DNA of 64,000 nt from Bacteroidota bacterium (lineage in GTDB: Bacteria; Bacteroidota; Bacteroidia; Bacteroidales; F082), in contig JAJRQZ010000066.1 of the NCBI GenBank assembly GCA_024279935.1, positions 21,667 to 85,666 of the forward strand. Direction: 5' to 3'. The position numbers were made by a program, and so were the translations under genes. Under the pieces are notes generated by a model, which saw only the letters and a program-made list of their open reading frames with translations, had not been told where the DNA came from and ran no database searches. Below, piece by piece: positions 9,133 to 19,139 of the stretch; positions within the stretch are counted from its first letter, which is position 1; each line of letters opens with the position of its first letter.

Positions 9133-9978
9133 TTAATAATCGCCCAATGTTTCTTCGAGTTGAGATAAGGCATTGTCTCTTTGTTCGTCGTTGGGCGCCG
9201 CACCGTGCCATTTATGTGTTCCCATCATGAAATCGACGCCCATTCCCATTTCGGTGGTCATCAATATCATTATCGGCTCCCCATTTCCCGAAAGGGTTTT
9301 CGCATGTCGCAATGTGGCCACGACATCATCCATATCGTTACCGTTCATCTCCAGGACCGTCCAGCCGAAAGCCTCGAATTTCAGCTTTAAATTGCCCAAG
9401 GGCATGACTTCATCGGTTGGGCCGTCTATCTGTTTGCCGTTATAGTCAACTATGCCGATAATATTGTCAACCTTTTTCGACCCTATATGCATCAAGGCTT
9501 CCCACACCTGGCCTTCCTGTAGTTCGCCGTCGCCCATAAGGCAAAAAACTTTTTTGTCGTCCTCGTTAAGTGTTTTGGCCCTTGCTACGCCTATCGAAAA
9601 GCTAAGCCCCTGGCCCAGCGACCCGGATGCAACCCTTACCCCTGGCAGTTTTTCCATCGTTGCCGGATGACCCTGCAAGCGTGAATGAAGCTTGCGGAAA
9701 GTTGCCAGTTCCTTAACGGGAAAATATCCGTTTCTGGCCAGTACAGAATAAAAAACAGGACTTATATGCCCGTTTGAAAGAATAAACACATCCTGGTTTG
9801 GCGCATCCATGTCGAAGTTTTCAGGGTCATGGTCCATTATCTCGAAATAAAGGGCAGTCAATAAATCGGCACATCCCAGCGAGCCGCCCGGATGACCGGA
9901 TTTAGCTCCATTGACCATTCTGATAATATCTCTTCTCACTTGCGATGCAATCTCACGCAAACTATTATTGTCGGGCAT
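9133..9978 (-). CDS. Transketolase N-terminal subunit
   Basis: 281 aa, the thiamine-diphosphate-binding half. It shows the substrate-binding GHPGG (residues 28-32) and the diphosphate/metal motif GDGELQEG (149-156), which continues to the distal Asn of the GDG-N motif. It forms the active enzyme with the C-terminal subunit at 6726-7682. As the first gene of the minus-strand group tktN-VWA-tktC-aroK, it probably sets their expression. Full length; no anomalies. Confidence 0.94.
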   Translation of the reverse strand: MPDNNSLREIASQVRRDIIRMVNGAKSGHPGGSLGCADLLTALYFEIMDHDPENFDMDAPNQDVFILSNGHISPVFYSVLARNGYFPVKELATFRKLHSRLQGHPATMEKLPGVRVASGSLGQGLSFSIGVARAKTLNEDDKKVFCLMGDGELQEGQVWEALMHIGSKKVDNIIGIVDYNGKQIDGPTDEVMPLGNLKLKFEAFGWTVLEMNGNDMDDVVATLRHAKTLSGNGEPIMILMTTEMGMGVDFMMGTHKWHGAAPNDEQRDNALSQLEETLGDY

Positions 9979-10248
9979 ATTAAACTATTGTTTTACAGAT
10001 AAATAATAAAATTTTCCGGTAAATTTACCGTTGGTAAAAATAACATTAAATTTATGAATGTCGGGCGTGGTTGAAAATTAATGAAAAATTGTTGCTGGTT
10101 GCTCTTGCCTAAATCAATGCAAACTGGTTTCACAATATCAGAGCGTGTTAAATTATATGCTTGATTTTAAACTATGGTTTATCCATTTCCTTATATTCGT
10201 GCACTTGTTTCCCCCTTAAAAGGGGCTTAAAAAAAATAGGATATATTT

Positions 10249-13179
10249 ATGTGTAGGAACTTGCTTAGAATACCTTTAGTGCTTATGTTCAGCCTGTTGC
10301 TGCTTTTTTCGGCTTCGCTTAAAGCCCAGCTTTATAAGGATTACGATAGTCCGGTAGTTACGGCTTGGGTCGATTCGGTTTACTCCTCGCTTACTTTGGA
10401 AGAAAAAATAGGCCAATTGATATTTGTGAGGGCAAATTATTCGGGAAAACCCTATTTACAGGAAGTAGATGGTTTTATCAAGAATTATAATATCGGCGGG
10501 GTGGTTTTCTTCCGGTCCGATCCGCTATCGCAGGCCTTGAAGACAAATTATTGGAATTCCATGGCCAAGACCCCGCTGATCGTTGCCATGGATGCCGAAT
10601 GGGGGATAGGCATGCGCCTGAAAAACACTGTGAAATATCCCTTGCAGATGGCCCTGGGGGCTGTTTCCGACGATTCGCTGATTTATGAAATGGGAAAACA
10701 AATAGCCCGGCAATGCAAACGTATGGGGATTCAGATGAACTATGCGCCCGTGGTGGACGTAAACTCAAATGCCGCAAATCCCGTAATAGGTATGCGCTCC
10801 TTTGGCGAGAACCCGCAATCTGTAGCTAAAAAAGCGTATTTTTACATGAAGGGCATGCAGGACAACGGAATAATTGCTTGCGCCAAACATTTCCCCGGTC
10901 ATGGCGATACTAAATCCGATTCGCATTTAACCTTGCCGCTAGTATCTGCAAAGAAAAAAGAACTGCGCAAAACGGAGCTTGTACCGTTCCAGTTCCTTAT
11001 CGATGAAGGTGTTGCCTCGATCATGACCGCACACCTCTCAGTTCCTGCACTCGACAAAAACAAAAAACGCCCCACCTCCCTTTCTTATAAAGTCGTAAGT
11101 AAGCTGCTGAAGAAAAAAATGGGCTTCGATGGCTTGATAGTTACCGATGGCCTTGACATGAAGGGCGTTACAAAATATTACGACAAGGGCGATGTGGCCA
11201 AAGAGGCTTTTCTCGCAGGAAACGACATACTCTTGATCCCTGATGATGTGAAAGCATCGGTGGAGTCGATAGAAGCTTTGATAAAGGACAAACCCGCATT
11301 CAGTGCAAGGCTCGCCGAGAGTTGTAAGAAAATATTGAAGTTCAAGTATTTGAGCGGGGCCTATAAAGGAGGAATTATCGATACTGCAAATTTGTTGACT
11401 GATTTAAACAATCCTGATTTTCATAAGCTTAGCAAACAATTGTCGTACGATGCCATCACCATAGTAAAAAATGCGGACAGTATAATACCTCTTAGCCGTC
11501 CCGATACATTGAAAGCAGCAATACTTGTCATAGGCTATAAGAACACCGGATTTGAAAAAGTTATATCCGGCTTTATGCCTGTCGATATTTATTATTTAAG
11601 CCATAATGCCGATATAGCCGAAAAGCAAGATGTCCTGAATTCGCTGCAAAGTGCCAATTTGGTGATCATCGCGCTCACAAACACTAATATCTCTGCTGGC
11701 AGGCGATATGGCATTAGCCATGAGGAAGTTCAGTTCATCAGCAAGATAGCATCACTGAAAAGAACGATATTAAACTTGTTTGCAAGCCCCTATGCCTTGA
11801 ATTTCTTCCCAAGCTTAACTGATTTCGACGCTGTTATGGTTTCATATCAGGACAGACGATACATTATGCGCCGATCGGCGGAAATTTTGCTTGGCATGGC
11901 TCCGGCTCATGGAAAGCTTGCTGTTTCAGCAGCAGCCTTAAAAGCAGGTTTTGGGATTAACACACTTAAAACCCGTTTGACTTTCATGTCGCCTGAAGAT
12001 ATGGGCATCGATGTCTCCATATTGGGGAAGATAGACTCCATTGCTCAAAACGGCATCGATATTCAGGCCTATCCTGGCTGTCAGGTGCTGGCCGCCAAGG
12101 ATGGTTATATTTTCTACGACAAAAGTTTCGGATACCATACCTATGAAAAGAAAATAGCTGTCAGGGACGACGATATTTACGATTTGGCATCATTGACCAA
12201 GATACTGGCCACAACGCCATCGTTGATGAGGCTATATGAAGATACGATAATTGACATCAACAGGCCCATTTCCGATTATCTTCTTTATCTGAAGAAAAGC
12301 AACAAAAAGGACATCTTAATAAATGAAATACTCTCGCATCAGGCCGGGCTTATCGGTTGGATACCCTATTATGAGAATACCCTTAGTTTAAATAGTTGGG
12401 ATACAGCAATATATAAATCGCATATTTCTGAGGAATTCCCCAAAAGGGTTGCCATGAACATGTATATTCATGAGTATTATAATTATAATATCTATAAACA
12501 GATCGCCTCTTCGCCGCTGGGTGAAAAAAAATATAAATATAGCGACCTCGGATTCTATCTTTTCAGGCAACTGATAGAGCTTGCTGCTAATTCGCCACTC
12601 GACGAATATGTTTTAAATCAGTTTTATTTGCCTTTAGGCTTGAAGACCATGAGGTTCAGGCCTCTTCGCTTTTTTAGTGCCGATCGTATTTGTCCTACCG
12701 AGAACGATAAAGAGTTCAGATACCAGTTGCTCCAGGGCGATGTGCACGATCAGGGGGCTGCCATGCTTGGGGGCGTATCGGGTCATGCCGGTTTGTTTTC
12801 TGACTCCTATGATGTTGCCGTTATGATGCAGATGTTCTTGAACAGGGGGAACTACGGAGGACGTCAGTATATCGGCTCATGGGTAATGTCGGAGTTTGTT
12901 TCCAGGCATTTTGAGGATAATGAAAACCGCCGGGGACTTGGCTTCGACAAGCCGATGTTGGAATACGAGGATCATGGCCCCAATTGTAAAAGTGCCTCTC
13001 CGTCCAGCTTCGGGCATTCGGGCTTTACCGGGACTTATGCCTGGGCCGACCCGGAAACGGGCCTTGTTTATGTTTTCTTGAGCAATAGGGTGTTTCCCGA
13101 TATGCACAACAATAAACTAGGCGAGCTGGATATCAGGACAACTATCCATCAATTATTTTATGATGCCGTTGGCGATTAG
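10249..13179 (+). CDS. GH3 beta-N-acetylglucosaminidase (NagZ-like) fused to a class C beta-lactamase-type domain
   Basis: 976 aa with a signal peptide to about residue 27. The N-terminal GH3 domain has the NagZ signature KHFPGHGDTKSDSH (about 213-226), whose His-Asp pair acts as general acid/base. The nucleophile Asp lies in VTDGLDM (about D300). The C-terminal half (about 590-970) is a serine beta-lactamase/esterase fold: SLTK (Ser about 648), YSD, and a HSG triad-like GHSGFTGT. NagZ releases GlcNAc from peptidoglycan fragments. The second domain may cleave peptide or ester links, not necessarily beta-lactams. This two-domain design is known in Bacteroidota. It is an envelope enzyme, unlike the cytoplasmic NagZ of E. 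coli. It could work with the NamZ-like protein at 38601-39812. Confidence 0.9.
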   Translation: MCRNLLRIPLVLMFSLLLLFSASLKAQLYKDYDSPVVTAWVDSVYSSLTLEEKIGQLIFVRANYSGKPYLQEVDGFIKNYNIGGVVFFRSDPLSQALKTNYWNSMAKTPLIVAMDAEWGIGMRLKNTVKYPLQMALGAVSDDSLIYEMGKQIARQCKRMGIQMNYAPVVDVNSNAANPVIGMRSFGENPQSVAKKAYFYMKGMQDNGIIACAKHFPGHGDTKSDSHLTLPLVSAKKKELRKTELVPFQFLIDEGVASIMTAHLSVPALDKNKKRPTSLSYKVVSKLLKKKMGFDGLIVTDGLDMKGVTKYYDKGDVAKEAFLAGNDILLIPDDVKASVESIEALIKDKPAFSARLAESCKKILKFKYLSGAYKGGIIDTANLLTDLNNPDFHKLSKQLSYDAITIVKNADSIIPLSRPDTLKAAILVIGYKNTGFEKVISGFMPVDIYYLSHNADIAEKQDVLNSLQSANLVIIALTNTNISAGRRYGISHEEVQFISKIASLKRTILNLFASPYALNFFPSLTDFDAVMVSYQDRRYIMRRSAEILLGMAPAHGKLAVSAAALKAGFGINTLKTRLTFMSPEDMGIDVSILGKIDSIAQNGIDIQAYPGCQVLAAKDGYIFYDKSFGYHTYEKKIAVRDDDIYDLASLTKILATTPSLMRLYEDTIIDINRPISDYLLYLKKSNKKDILINEILSHQAGLIGWIPYYENTLSLNSWDTAIYKSHISEEFPKRVAMNMYIHEYYNYNIYKQIASSPLGEKKYKYSDLGFYLFRQLIELAANSPLDEYVLNQFYLPLGLKTMRFRPLRFFSADRICPTENDKEFRYQLLQGDVHDQGAAMLGGVSGHAGLFSDSYDVAVMMQMFLNRGNYGGRQYIGSWVMSEFVSRHFEDNENRRGLGFDKPMLEYEDHGPNCKSASPSSFGHSGFTGTYAWADPETGLVYVFLSNRVFPDMHNNKLGELDIRTTIHQLFYDAVGD

Positions 13180-13224
13180 GAAAAATAAACGTTAATTTGT
13201 CATTCAGAATTAAATATTTATACA

Positions 13225-14055
13225 ATGAAGAGTAAATCTAGAAATAGGGGGTTATGGGTTTTGGCAATAGTGCTGACATTCGCGTTTATAATCTATCAAA
13301 GGGCCACGGGGCCTACCTATCCGCATAAAGGTTCGGTAGATATTGCCGGACAAACAGTTGATTATGAGTTGCTGCGCTCATACGAAACCGGAAATAACGC
13401 ACCAGTTGAGATTGATGTTCCCGCTAAGGATGTAAGCGGGGTTTTTACTTATAAAAGATATAAAAGCTACGATGAATGGATAAGTGTCGAGATGAAACGT
13501 GACGGAAAAACGCTTAAGGCCGAAATCCCCATGCAGCCCCCGGCCGGTAAAGTGGAGTATAAGGTCGAGCTTAATTATAATGGGCAAACAATAAGCTTGA
13601 CGGAGGAGCCTGTTGTTTTAAGGTATAAGGGCGCCGTTCCCAAGCCGGTCTTGGTGCCTCACATATTTTTCATGTTTATTTCTATGTTGTTCGGTATGCG
13701 TGCCGGTATAGAGGCTCTTTTTAAAGGTGACGACAGTAAATACTATGTTGGGGTTACCTTGATTTGTCTTTTTGTCGGGGGCATCATCCTTGGCCCGATA
13801 GTTCAAAAATTCGCGTTTGGCGAATACTGGACCGGATGGCCCAACGGCACTGATCTGACAGATAATAAAACAGCCATCACCTTGGTGTTCTGGATAATAG
13901 CATTTGTCATGCTCGTGCGGGACAAAATGCACCGTATTATGGTAATCGCGGGTGCCCTTGTTATGGTAGCCGTTTATATCATCCCGCATTCGGCACGCGG
14001 TTCCGAGATCGACTATACCAAAAATGAAACCCCTCAAACAGAAATCGCCGAATGA
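13225..14055 (+). CDS. Conserved membrane protein, unknown function
   Basis: 276 aa. One N-terminal membrane anchor (about 9-25) is followed by an extracytoplasmic beta-rich part of about 120 residues. Three to four membrane segments lie in the C-terminal half (about 145-165, 175-195, 217-232, 236-252). A HIFFMFISMLFGMRAG segment and a WTGWPNG loop look conserved. It overlaps the start of the rhomboid gene by 4 bp (ATGA), so the two are translated together. No family recognised; the coupling suggests a role linked to the rhomboid protease or membrane-protein quality control. Confidence 0.7.
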   Translation: MKSKSRNRGLWVLAIVLTFAFIIYQRATGPTYPHKGSVDIAGQTVDYELLRSYETGNNAPVEIDVPAKDVSGVFTYKRYKSYDEWISVEMKRDGKTLKAEIPMQPPAGKVEYKVELNYNGQTISLTEEPVVLRYKGAVPKPVLVPHIFFMFISMLFGMRAGIEALFKGDDSKYYVGVTLICLFVGGIILGPIVQKFAFGEYWTGWPNGTDLTDNKTAITLVFWIIAFVMLVRDKMHRIMVIAGALVMVAVYIIPHSARGSEIDYTKNETPQTEIAE

Positions 14056-14660
14056 GCTTGAGCATTATCATAATCGCTGTAACGGTGCTGGTATCGTTCT
14101 TGGCATTCAATAATACCGAGCTGTTCGACAAGCTGAAATTCAATCCTTATTTGATAAAGGAACATAAGCAATGGTGGCGATTCCTGTCGCATGCATTGAT
14201 ACATGCCGACTTTATGCATCTCATCATCAATATGTACGTGCTTTATTCCTTTAGCAGCATAGTTGAGGAGGTGTTCTTTAATTCCATGTCGTACCGAGGG
14301 CTTTTGTTATTTTTCCTGCTTTATGCGGGAGGTGTCTTGTTTTCAACATTATACGATTACGGGAAGCATAAATCAGATGCCTATTATAATGCGGTCGGTG
14401 CCTCCGGCGCCGTTTCGGCCGTGGTATTTTCAAGCATCCTGATATTCCCGGGAGGCAGTATATTCTTGTTTCCCATCCCTTTCCCCATTCCTTCATGGGC
14501 TTTCGGTATCTTGTATTTGGTTTATTCGGCATGGATGGGAAGACGGGGCGGCGACAATATTGGCCATAATGCCCACCTATGGGGAGCCGTTTTTGGCCTT
14601 ATATTTACGATAATCGCCATCCCGGGTGTGATTGGCAACTTTATCCGAACTTTGTTCTGA
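14052..14660 (+). CDS. Rhomboid-family intramembrane serine protease
   Basis: 202 aa, six membrane segments. The catalytic serine lies in GASGAVSAV (S118) and the partner histidine in NAHLWGAVFG (H175), with the upstream rhomboid HxxxN-like motif in HADFMHLIINMY. Rhomboids cut within the membrane near transmembrane helix ends. Its ATG overlaps the stop of the preceding membrane protein gene, so the pair is an operon. Length and motifs are normal; the substrate cannot be told. Confidence 0.93.
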   Translation: MSLSIIIIAVTVLVSFLAFNNTELFDKLKFNPYLIKEHKQWWRFLSHALIHADFMHLIINMYVLYSFSSIVEEVFFNSMSYRGLLLFFLLYAGGVLFSTLYDYGKHKSDAYYNAVGASGAVSAVVFSSILIFPGGSIFLFPIPFPIPSWAFGILYLVYSAWMGRRGGDNIGHNAHLWGAVFGLIFTIIAIPGVIGNFIRTLF

Positions 14661-14799
14661 GACGCTAAAAGTCAAGTTCATAGAAACCATCTGGATTGTT
14701 ATTGCGTGCTTTTGTTTTAATCCTCCCTTTGGCTAAAACGGTATCCCTTTGTTTTATACCGTGTTTTTTGTTATTTTCGTGGCAGACGAATACTGATAA

Positions 14800-17700
14800 A
14801 TGTTTCAAAAACCACTTTCATATATCATTGCTGCATGGGCTTTTGTAATGAGCCTTTCAGCTATAGCTCAAGTAAACATTATTCCTATTGGGGCGAGGAA
14901 AGTTTATCTGGAAGAACCGCTTAGCCAGGGCAGGGTGTTGAGCATTGTTGAGGATGACAGGGGATTAATGTGGATAGGAACCCTGGACGGGCTTAATTCT
15001 TATGACGGATATAATGTAGAAGTGTTCAGGCACGTTTCAAGTGACTCAACAAGCATCAGCAACAACACCATAAATTCCCTCTGCACCGACGACTCATCAA
15101 GGATATGGATAGCCACCGAGAACGGCCTGAATCTCTTGGATCCTATAAATAAAGTTTTTAAAACTTATTTCGAGGACGAAAAGGATTTTGTGAAAAAAAA
15201 CGCCAACCAGATAACGAAAGTCTTGGTTGGCGACAGCGGATATATTTGGTTGGCTACTGCGGGAGCAGGTATTGTCAGGTTTAACCCGGAAAACGGGGAA
15301 AGGGAATATGTTTCGCTGGACATCGACAAAGCAAATATTTATAATAATGTTATAGAGCACTTTGACATAGATGGTTATGGTAATATTTGGTTTGCTAACT
15401 CAACTGGCGATATAGGCATGATAAACAAAGAGCGTACTAAAATCCGCTTTATAAAAGTTGATGGCAGGAAATCCGAGAGGAGAACAGGATATGTGCACTC
15501 TGTTTTGATAAACTCGGTGGGAAAAGTGTTGTTCACGATTACGGGTAAATATAATGGCCTTTATTATTATGATAAAGCAAGGGGCCTGGTTGTTGAAGAC
15601 AGGGATTTTAACGATAACCTCTATAACGACAATTATTGGCCCCAGATCACTACTTTGGGTTATTTGCTTGAGGATTTGCATGGTAATGTATGGATAGCTT
15701 CCGTTTTTAATGGGATATTTAAGTATTCCGGTGATGGCACCACAATTTATTATCCGGATTATGTACTTGATAAACAGGGCGATGAGCATTTTGCCGGTCC
15801 CGGCATAAAGTGTCTGTATTTCAGTAGGAGCAATGTTTTGTGGATAGGTTCCAACGGTTATGGGTTGTCGAGCGTCAACGATTTCAACTTTAAGTTTAAC
15901 GCCATCAGCAAGGGTGATTTTGCACCGGGATTTGAAGTGAAAAGTGTCAGGGCCATTTATGAGGACTCAACTTACTTGTGGGTTGGAGGTTATTATGGCC
16001 TTGCCCGAATTGATAAGCTTACTAATTCAATAAGCACTTATCTTAGCGGTAGCAGTATTTATAAGATTTATCCTGACAAGGAGGATTATAGCTATCTGTA
16101 TATTGCAACTGAGGGCGATGGGCTTTATAAATATAAAAAGTACAATGGGCATTTCACAAAAGATTTTTATTCTCCGCCCGCAGGTGTTTGGGAAGGTCCC
16201 AATGTTTTCGATATTAATCAACAGGGCGATTCAATTCTTTGGATAGGCAGAGACAGCGGACTTGAAAAGTTGAACCTTAAAACCAGGACTTCACAAAAAA
16301 TAGAGCTCGACAGCATACAAAACCAGTTTCTAAATAATAGCTTTTCTGTCCTGAGCTCTTTGATTGATAAGCAGGATAATATATGGATAGGAACTTTAAA
16401 AAGCGGTCTGTGGCTTTACGACAGGAAAAAAAACAAATTGGTTCAGAAAAAACTGAAATTGATTGGGCAAACAGCACAACCGGTCCGTATTAATTCAATA
16501 TCGCAGGACTCCAAAGGGAATTACTGGTTGTGCACAGGTAATGGGCTGTATTTCTCGGATGATATGAATGCCAAGTTTAAAGTGTTTACGATAGAAACCG
16601 GCTTGCCGAACGATTTTGTTTATGCCTGTCTCGAGGATGATCAAGGAACCTTTTGGATAAGTACGAACAACGGGCTGTCGAATTACAATCCCAGTTATGC
16701 TTCGTTCACCAATTATTTTATCAACAGCGGCTTAAAAAGCAACGAATTCAACACAGGGGCTTATTTTAAATCAAAAAACGGGACTTTGTATTTTGGCGGA
16801 ATTGACGGCCTTTTGTTTTTCCTGCCCAAATACCTTAGTAACATCCACAAGGAATACCCGATAGTACTCACTAAAATCCTTGTTGACAACAATGTGATCA
16901 TCCCTCTTAAAAAAGCCGCAGGCAGTTATAAAATCAAGCTTGGGGAGGACGACGATAACTTGACTATTGAGTTTGCATATCTGAGCTTTCTGGGCAAAAA
17001 ACAAAACGAATACGAGTATCGGATATTAAACTCAAACAGTAAATGGATTAAATTGGGCTCGGCCAACCGGATCGTGATAGAAAAACCCCGATATGGTAAG
17101 GAAAAGTATGAAATCAGAGCGAGGACCAAGGATAGTTTGTGGAACAACAAAACAATTGTCCTGGAAGTTGTAAAGACGCCCCATCCATGGCAAACATGGT
17201 ATTTTTGGCTGTTTATAGTTGCCTTTGCCGCGCTTATGTTATTTTTTTATTTTAAAAGGCGCTTGTACAAAATAGAAAATGAGAAAAGAAAACTGGAATC
17301 CATCGTTGCCGAACGGACCAAAAAACTGAAAATATCAAATGAAAGCCTGATACTATCAAATGCCACTAAGGACAGGTTGTTTTCCATTATCGCACATGAC
17401 CTAAGAAACCCATTGAATTCGCTATTGGGGTTTACCTCCTTGATCCATGCCCAATCGGGTTTGTATAGCGAAGAGGAAATCAAGCAGTTTATCGCAACTA
17501 TTTATATATCCTCGAAAAACCTTAACAACCTGTTGGATAACCTTTTAGGTTGGTCAAGGCTTCAAATGGACAAAATAAAACCTAATTTCCGCAATGCCGT
17601 CGTTGATGATATCGTAAAGGCTAACCTTAGGTTTCTTGATGGAAATATAGGCGAAAAGGAATTAAAAATAAAACATTACGAGTATAGCGGGGCCTTGGCT

Positions 17701-18045
17701 TATATAGATATTGATCTGCTGTCGCTAATAATACGCAATATCGTATCCAACGCCATTAAGTTTACCCCTTACAACGGTGAAATCACCATAAGGACCACTT
17801 TGGCGGATGATTACATCTGTATTTCCATAAAAGATAACGGAAGGGGCATGGACGAAAAAACCCTCGGGTTATTGTTTGGCGATGGAAACAACTTTACGAA
17901 TGTTGGCACTAACGATGAGCAGGGAACCGGATTAGGCCTCGTTTTGTGCAATGATTTCATTAAATTGATCAAAGGAAAGATTGAAGTTAAAAGCACCCCC
18001 GGCATTGGGAGCGAGTTTTTGGTTTATGTGCCGAGGTCCACATAG
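14800..18045 (+). CDS. Two-component-type sensor histidine kinase with periplasmic beta-propellers
   Basis: 1081 aa. A signal sequence (to about residue 23) is followed by repeated two-component-regulator propeller blades to about 680, each with a W-I-G/T-type repeat such as LMWIGTLDGL. A Y_Y_Y domain follows (about 690-790), then one membrane helix (about 796-815) and a coiled linker. The kinase core has the H-box IIAHDLRNP (H866), and the HATPase region carries N (NIVSNAIKF), G1 (DNGRGM) and G2 (GTGLGL) boxes. It resembles the sensor half of Bacteroides hybrid two-component systems, but there is no receiver or AraC domain. It must therefore signal to a separate regulator, and none is adjacent. 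Ligands of such sensors are often sugars; the ligand here is unknown. Confidence 0.92.
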   Translation: MFQKPLSYIIAAWAFVMSLSAIAQVNIIPIGARKVYLEEPLSQGRVLSIVEDDRGLMWIGTLDGLNSYDGYNVEVFRHVSSDSTSISNNTINSLCTDDSSRIWIATENGLNLLDPINKVFKTYFEDEKDFVKKNANQITKVLVGDSGYIWLATAGAGIVRFNPENGEREYVSLDIDKANIYNNVIEHFDIDGYGNIWFANSTGDIGMINKERTKIRFIKVDGRKSERRTGYVHSVLINSVGKVLFTITGKYNGLYYYDKARGLVVEDRDFNDNLYNDNYWPQITTLGYLLEDLHGNVWIASVFNGIFKYSGDGTTIYYPDYVLDKQGDEHFAGPGIKCLYFSRSNVLWIGSNGYGLSSVNDFNFKFNAISKGDFAPGFEVKSVRAIYEDSTYLWVGGYYGLARIDKLTNSISTYLSGSSIYKIYPDKEDYSYLYIATEGDGLYKYKKYNGHFTKDFYSPPAGVWEGPNVFDINQQGDSILWIGRDSGLEKLNLKTRTSQKIELDSIQNQFLNNSFSVLSSLIDKQDNIWIGTLKSGLWLYDRKKNKLVQKKLKLIGQTAQPVRINSISQDSKGNYWLCTGNGLYFSDDMNAKFKVFTIETGLPNDFVYACLEDDQGTFWISTNNGLSNYNPSYASFTNYFINSGLKSNEFNTGAYFKSKNGTLYFGGIDGLLFFLPKYLSNIHKEYPIVLTKILVDNNVIIPLKKAAGSYKIKLGEDDDNLTIEFAYLSFLGKKQNEYEYRILNSNSKWIKLGSANRIVIEKPRYGKEKYEIRARTKDSLWNNKTIVLEVVKTPHPWQTWYFWLFIVAFAALMLFFYFKRRLYKIENEKRKLESIVAERTKKLKISNESLILSNATKDRLFSIIAHDLRNPLNSLLGFTSLIHAQSGLYSEEEIKQFIATIYISSKNLNNLLDNLLGWSRLQMDKIKPNFRNAVVDDIVKANLRFLDGNIGEKELKIKHYEYSGALAYIDIDLLSLIIRNIVSNAIKFTPYNGEITIRTTLADDYICISIKDNGRGMDEKTLGLLFGDGNNFTNVGTNDEQGTGLGLVLCNDFIKLIKGKIEVKSTPGIGSEFLVYVPRST

Positions 18046-18073
18046 CATGCGAACTCTTATATTGTAAAAGCCG

Positions 18074-18097
18074 TCGGCAGGCACTTATGCCGATTTT
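18074..18097 (+). terminator. Possible Rho-independent terminator of the histidine kinase gene
   Basis: TCGGCA (18074-18079) pairs with TGCCGA (18088-18093), followed by TTTT, 29 bp after the kinase stop. The stem is only 6 bp and the T-run short. The kinase and the DHH-like gene converge here, so it could serve both. Confidence 0.45.
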
Positions 18098-18146
18098 ATA
18101 TTATTATGCCCTAAATAATCTTTTGTTTGAAGCTTCATGGGCCGTA

Positions 18147-19139
18147 TTATCCGATAAGCGACTTAAAAGAATTGGGCATCAGCGTATAGCTAAAGTTGTT
18201 GTTGCGCCGCGATGAGCGGACAAAAGCGTAGGAAAAAAGGAAGTTTTCAGGATCAGCCTTGATCGTATTTATGGTATCGCTTGAGTAACTGCACCTTAAA
18301 GTCTTGCCTGAGTATGGCGTCAAATTAAACTCAAGGTCAAAAGGTTTTAAGCAGGCAGTCTCTGCGATGAAATAAATATAAGTTCTGACATATTGATTTA
18401 GGGTGTTCTTGCCAAGTTCCCCTTGGCCTTTATATCCTCCGTCGGGGCTTGTGCAATAAAATGGTGATGATGTAAGTAAATCAGCTATACCGTTTTTGTG
18501 CCCCTTTGTTTTCTTTTCCGTGGAGCTTGTTCTTGTTTCCTTGATATAATCACAGAAGCTGTTTGTTGTTTTGCCCTTGTCAGATAAGTCGAGCAGCCAT
18601 TTCCACCATTCTTCGGCATTATCGACATAATTGCTGAAGGTTGATGTGAGAAGCGCATCGTCGGCACGTAGGAAGATATCGAATAAATTTATATGGCCGA
18701 TAACTTTTTTGCTAAGCTCAAGTTCGATATCAAGCCCTTGCTTTTCCAATAGCGCAATTATAAAATGAACAGTCCCAAATGGATATTTTGTATAATATAA
18801 TCTGTCAGGCTTAAAACATCTTGTGTTTAACAGGTTGGGGTTTAACTTGTTGGGATTTCGCAATATTTTATCGCTTGCCTTTTCGTCAAATGCCACAATA
18901 TGTTGGTCGATGCACCTTATTTTTTTCGATGCCACGAACATATCAATAAAAACGGCCTCCTTTAGTGTTTTGCATTTATAGCTGTCGAGCCAAATGTTTT
19001 CTGCACTGTCGCAAAAGCCCACAATTTGCCAATCAAGGAAATTATGCACTATCAAAGCCGCCAATATGCCGTCAAGATCAGTGTTTACTATGCATTTTTG
19101 ATTTCTTTTGAGAATAGGATTGTTGATTATAGAGTTCAT
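18147..19139 (-). CDS. DHH-like phosphoesterase-fold protein with degenerate motifs
   Basis: 330 aa, no signal or membrane segment. The N-terminus shows a pattern like DHH-superfamily phosphoesterases: NTDLDG at 19-24 (motif I, normally HxxxDxD), a hydrophobic strand ending in FIDMF (D66, motif II), and IDQHI at 77-81, where the usual DHH is DQH (motif III). Such proteins cleave phosphodiesters of nanoRNA, pAp or cyclic dinucleotides with Mn2+. With one motif residue changed and the first His missing, activity may be lost or altered. The C-terminal part is unrecognised. It is a single gene between convergent and divergent neighbours (histidine kinase, lepB). The fold call is by eye and uncertain. 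Confidence 0.6.
   Translation of the reverse strand: MNSIINNPILKRNQKCIVNTDLDGILAALIVHNFLDWQIVGFCDSAENIWLDSYKCKTLKEAVFIDMFVASKKIRCIDQHIVAFDEKASDKILRNPNKLNPNLLNTRCFKPDRLYYTKYPFGTVHFIIALLEKQGLDIELELSKKVIGHINLFDIFLRADDALLTSTFSNYVDNAEEWWKWLLDLSDKGKTTNSFCDYIKETRTSSTEKKTKGHKNGIADLLTSSPFYCTSPDGGYKGQGELGKNTLNQYVRTYIYFIAETACLKPFDLEFNLTPYSGKTLRCSYSSDTINTIKADPENFLFSYAFVRSSRRNNNFSYTLMPNSFKSLIG

Noticed and set aside
10201..10240. CCCCTTAAAAGGGG hairpin with A-run as a terminator
   Set aside because: On the plus strand A rather than T follows, and on the minus strand the T-run precedes the hairpin, so neither direction fits.
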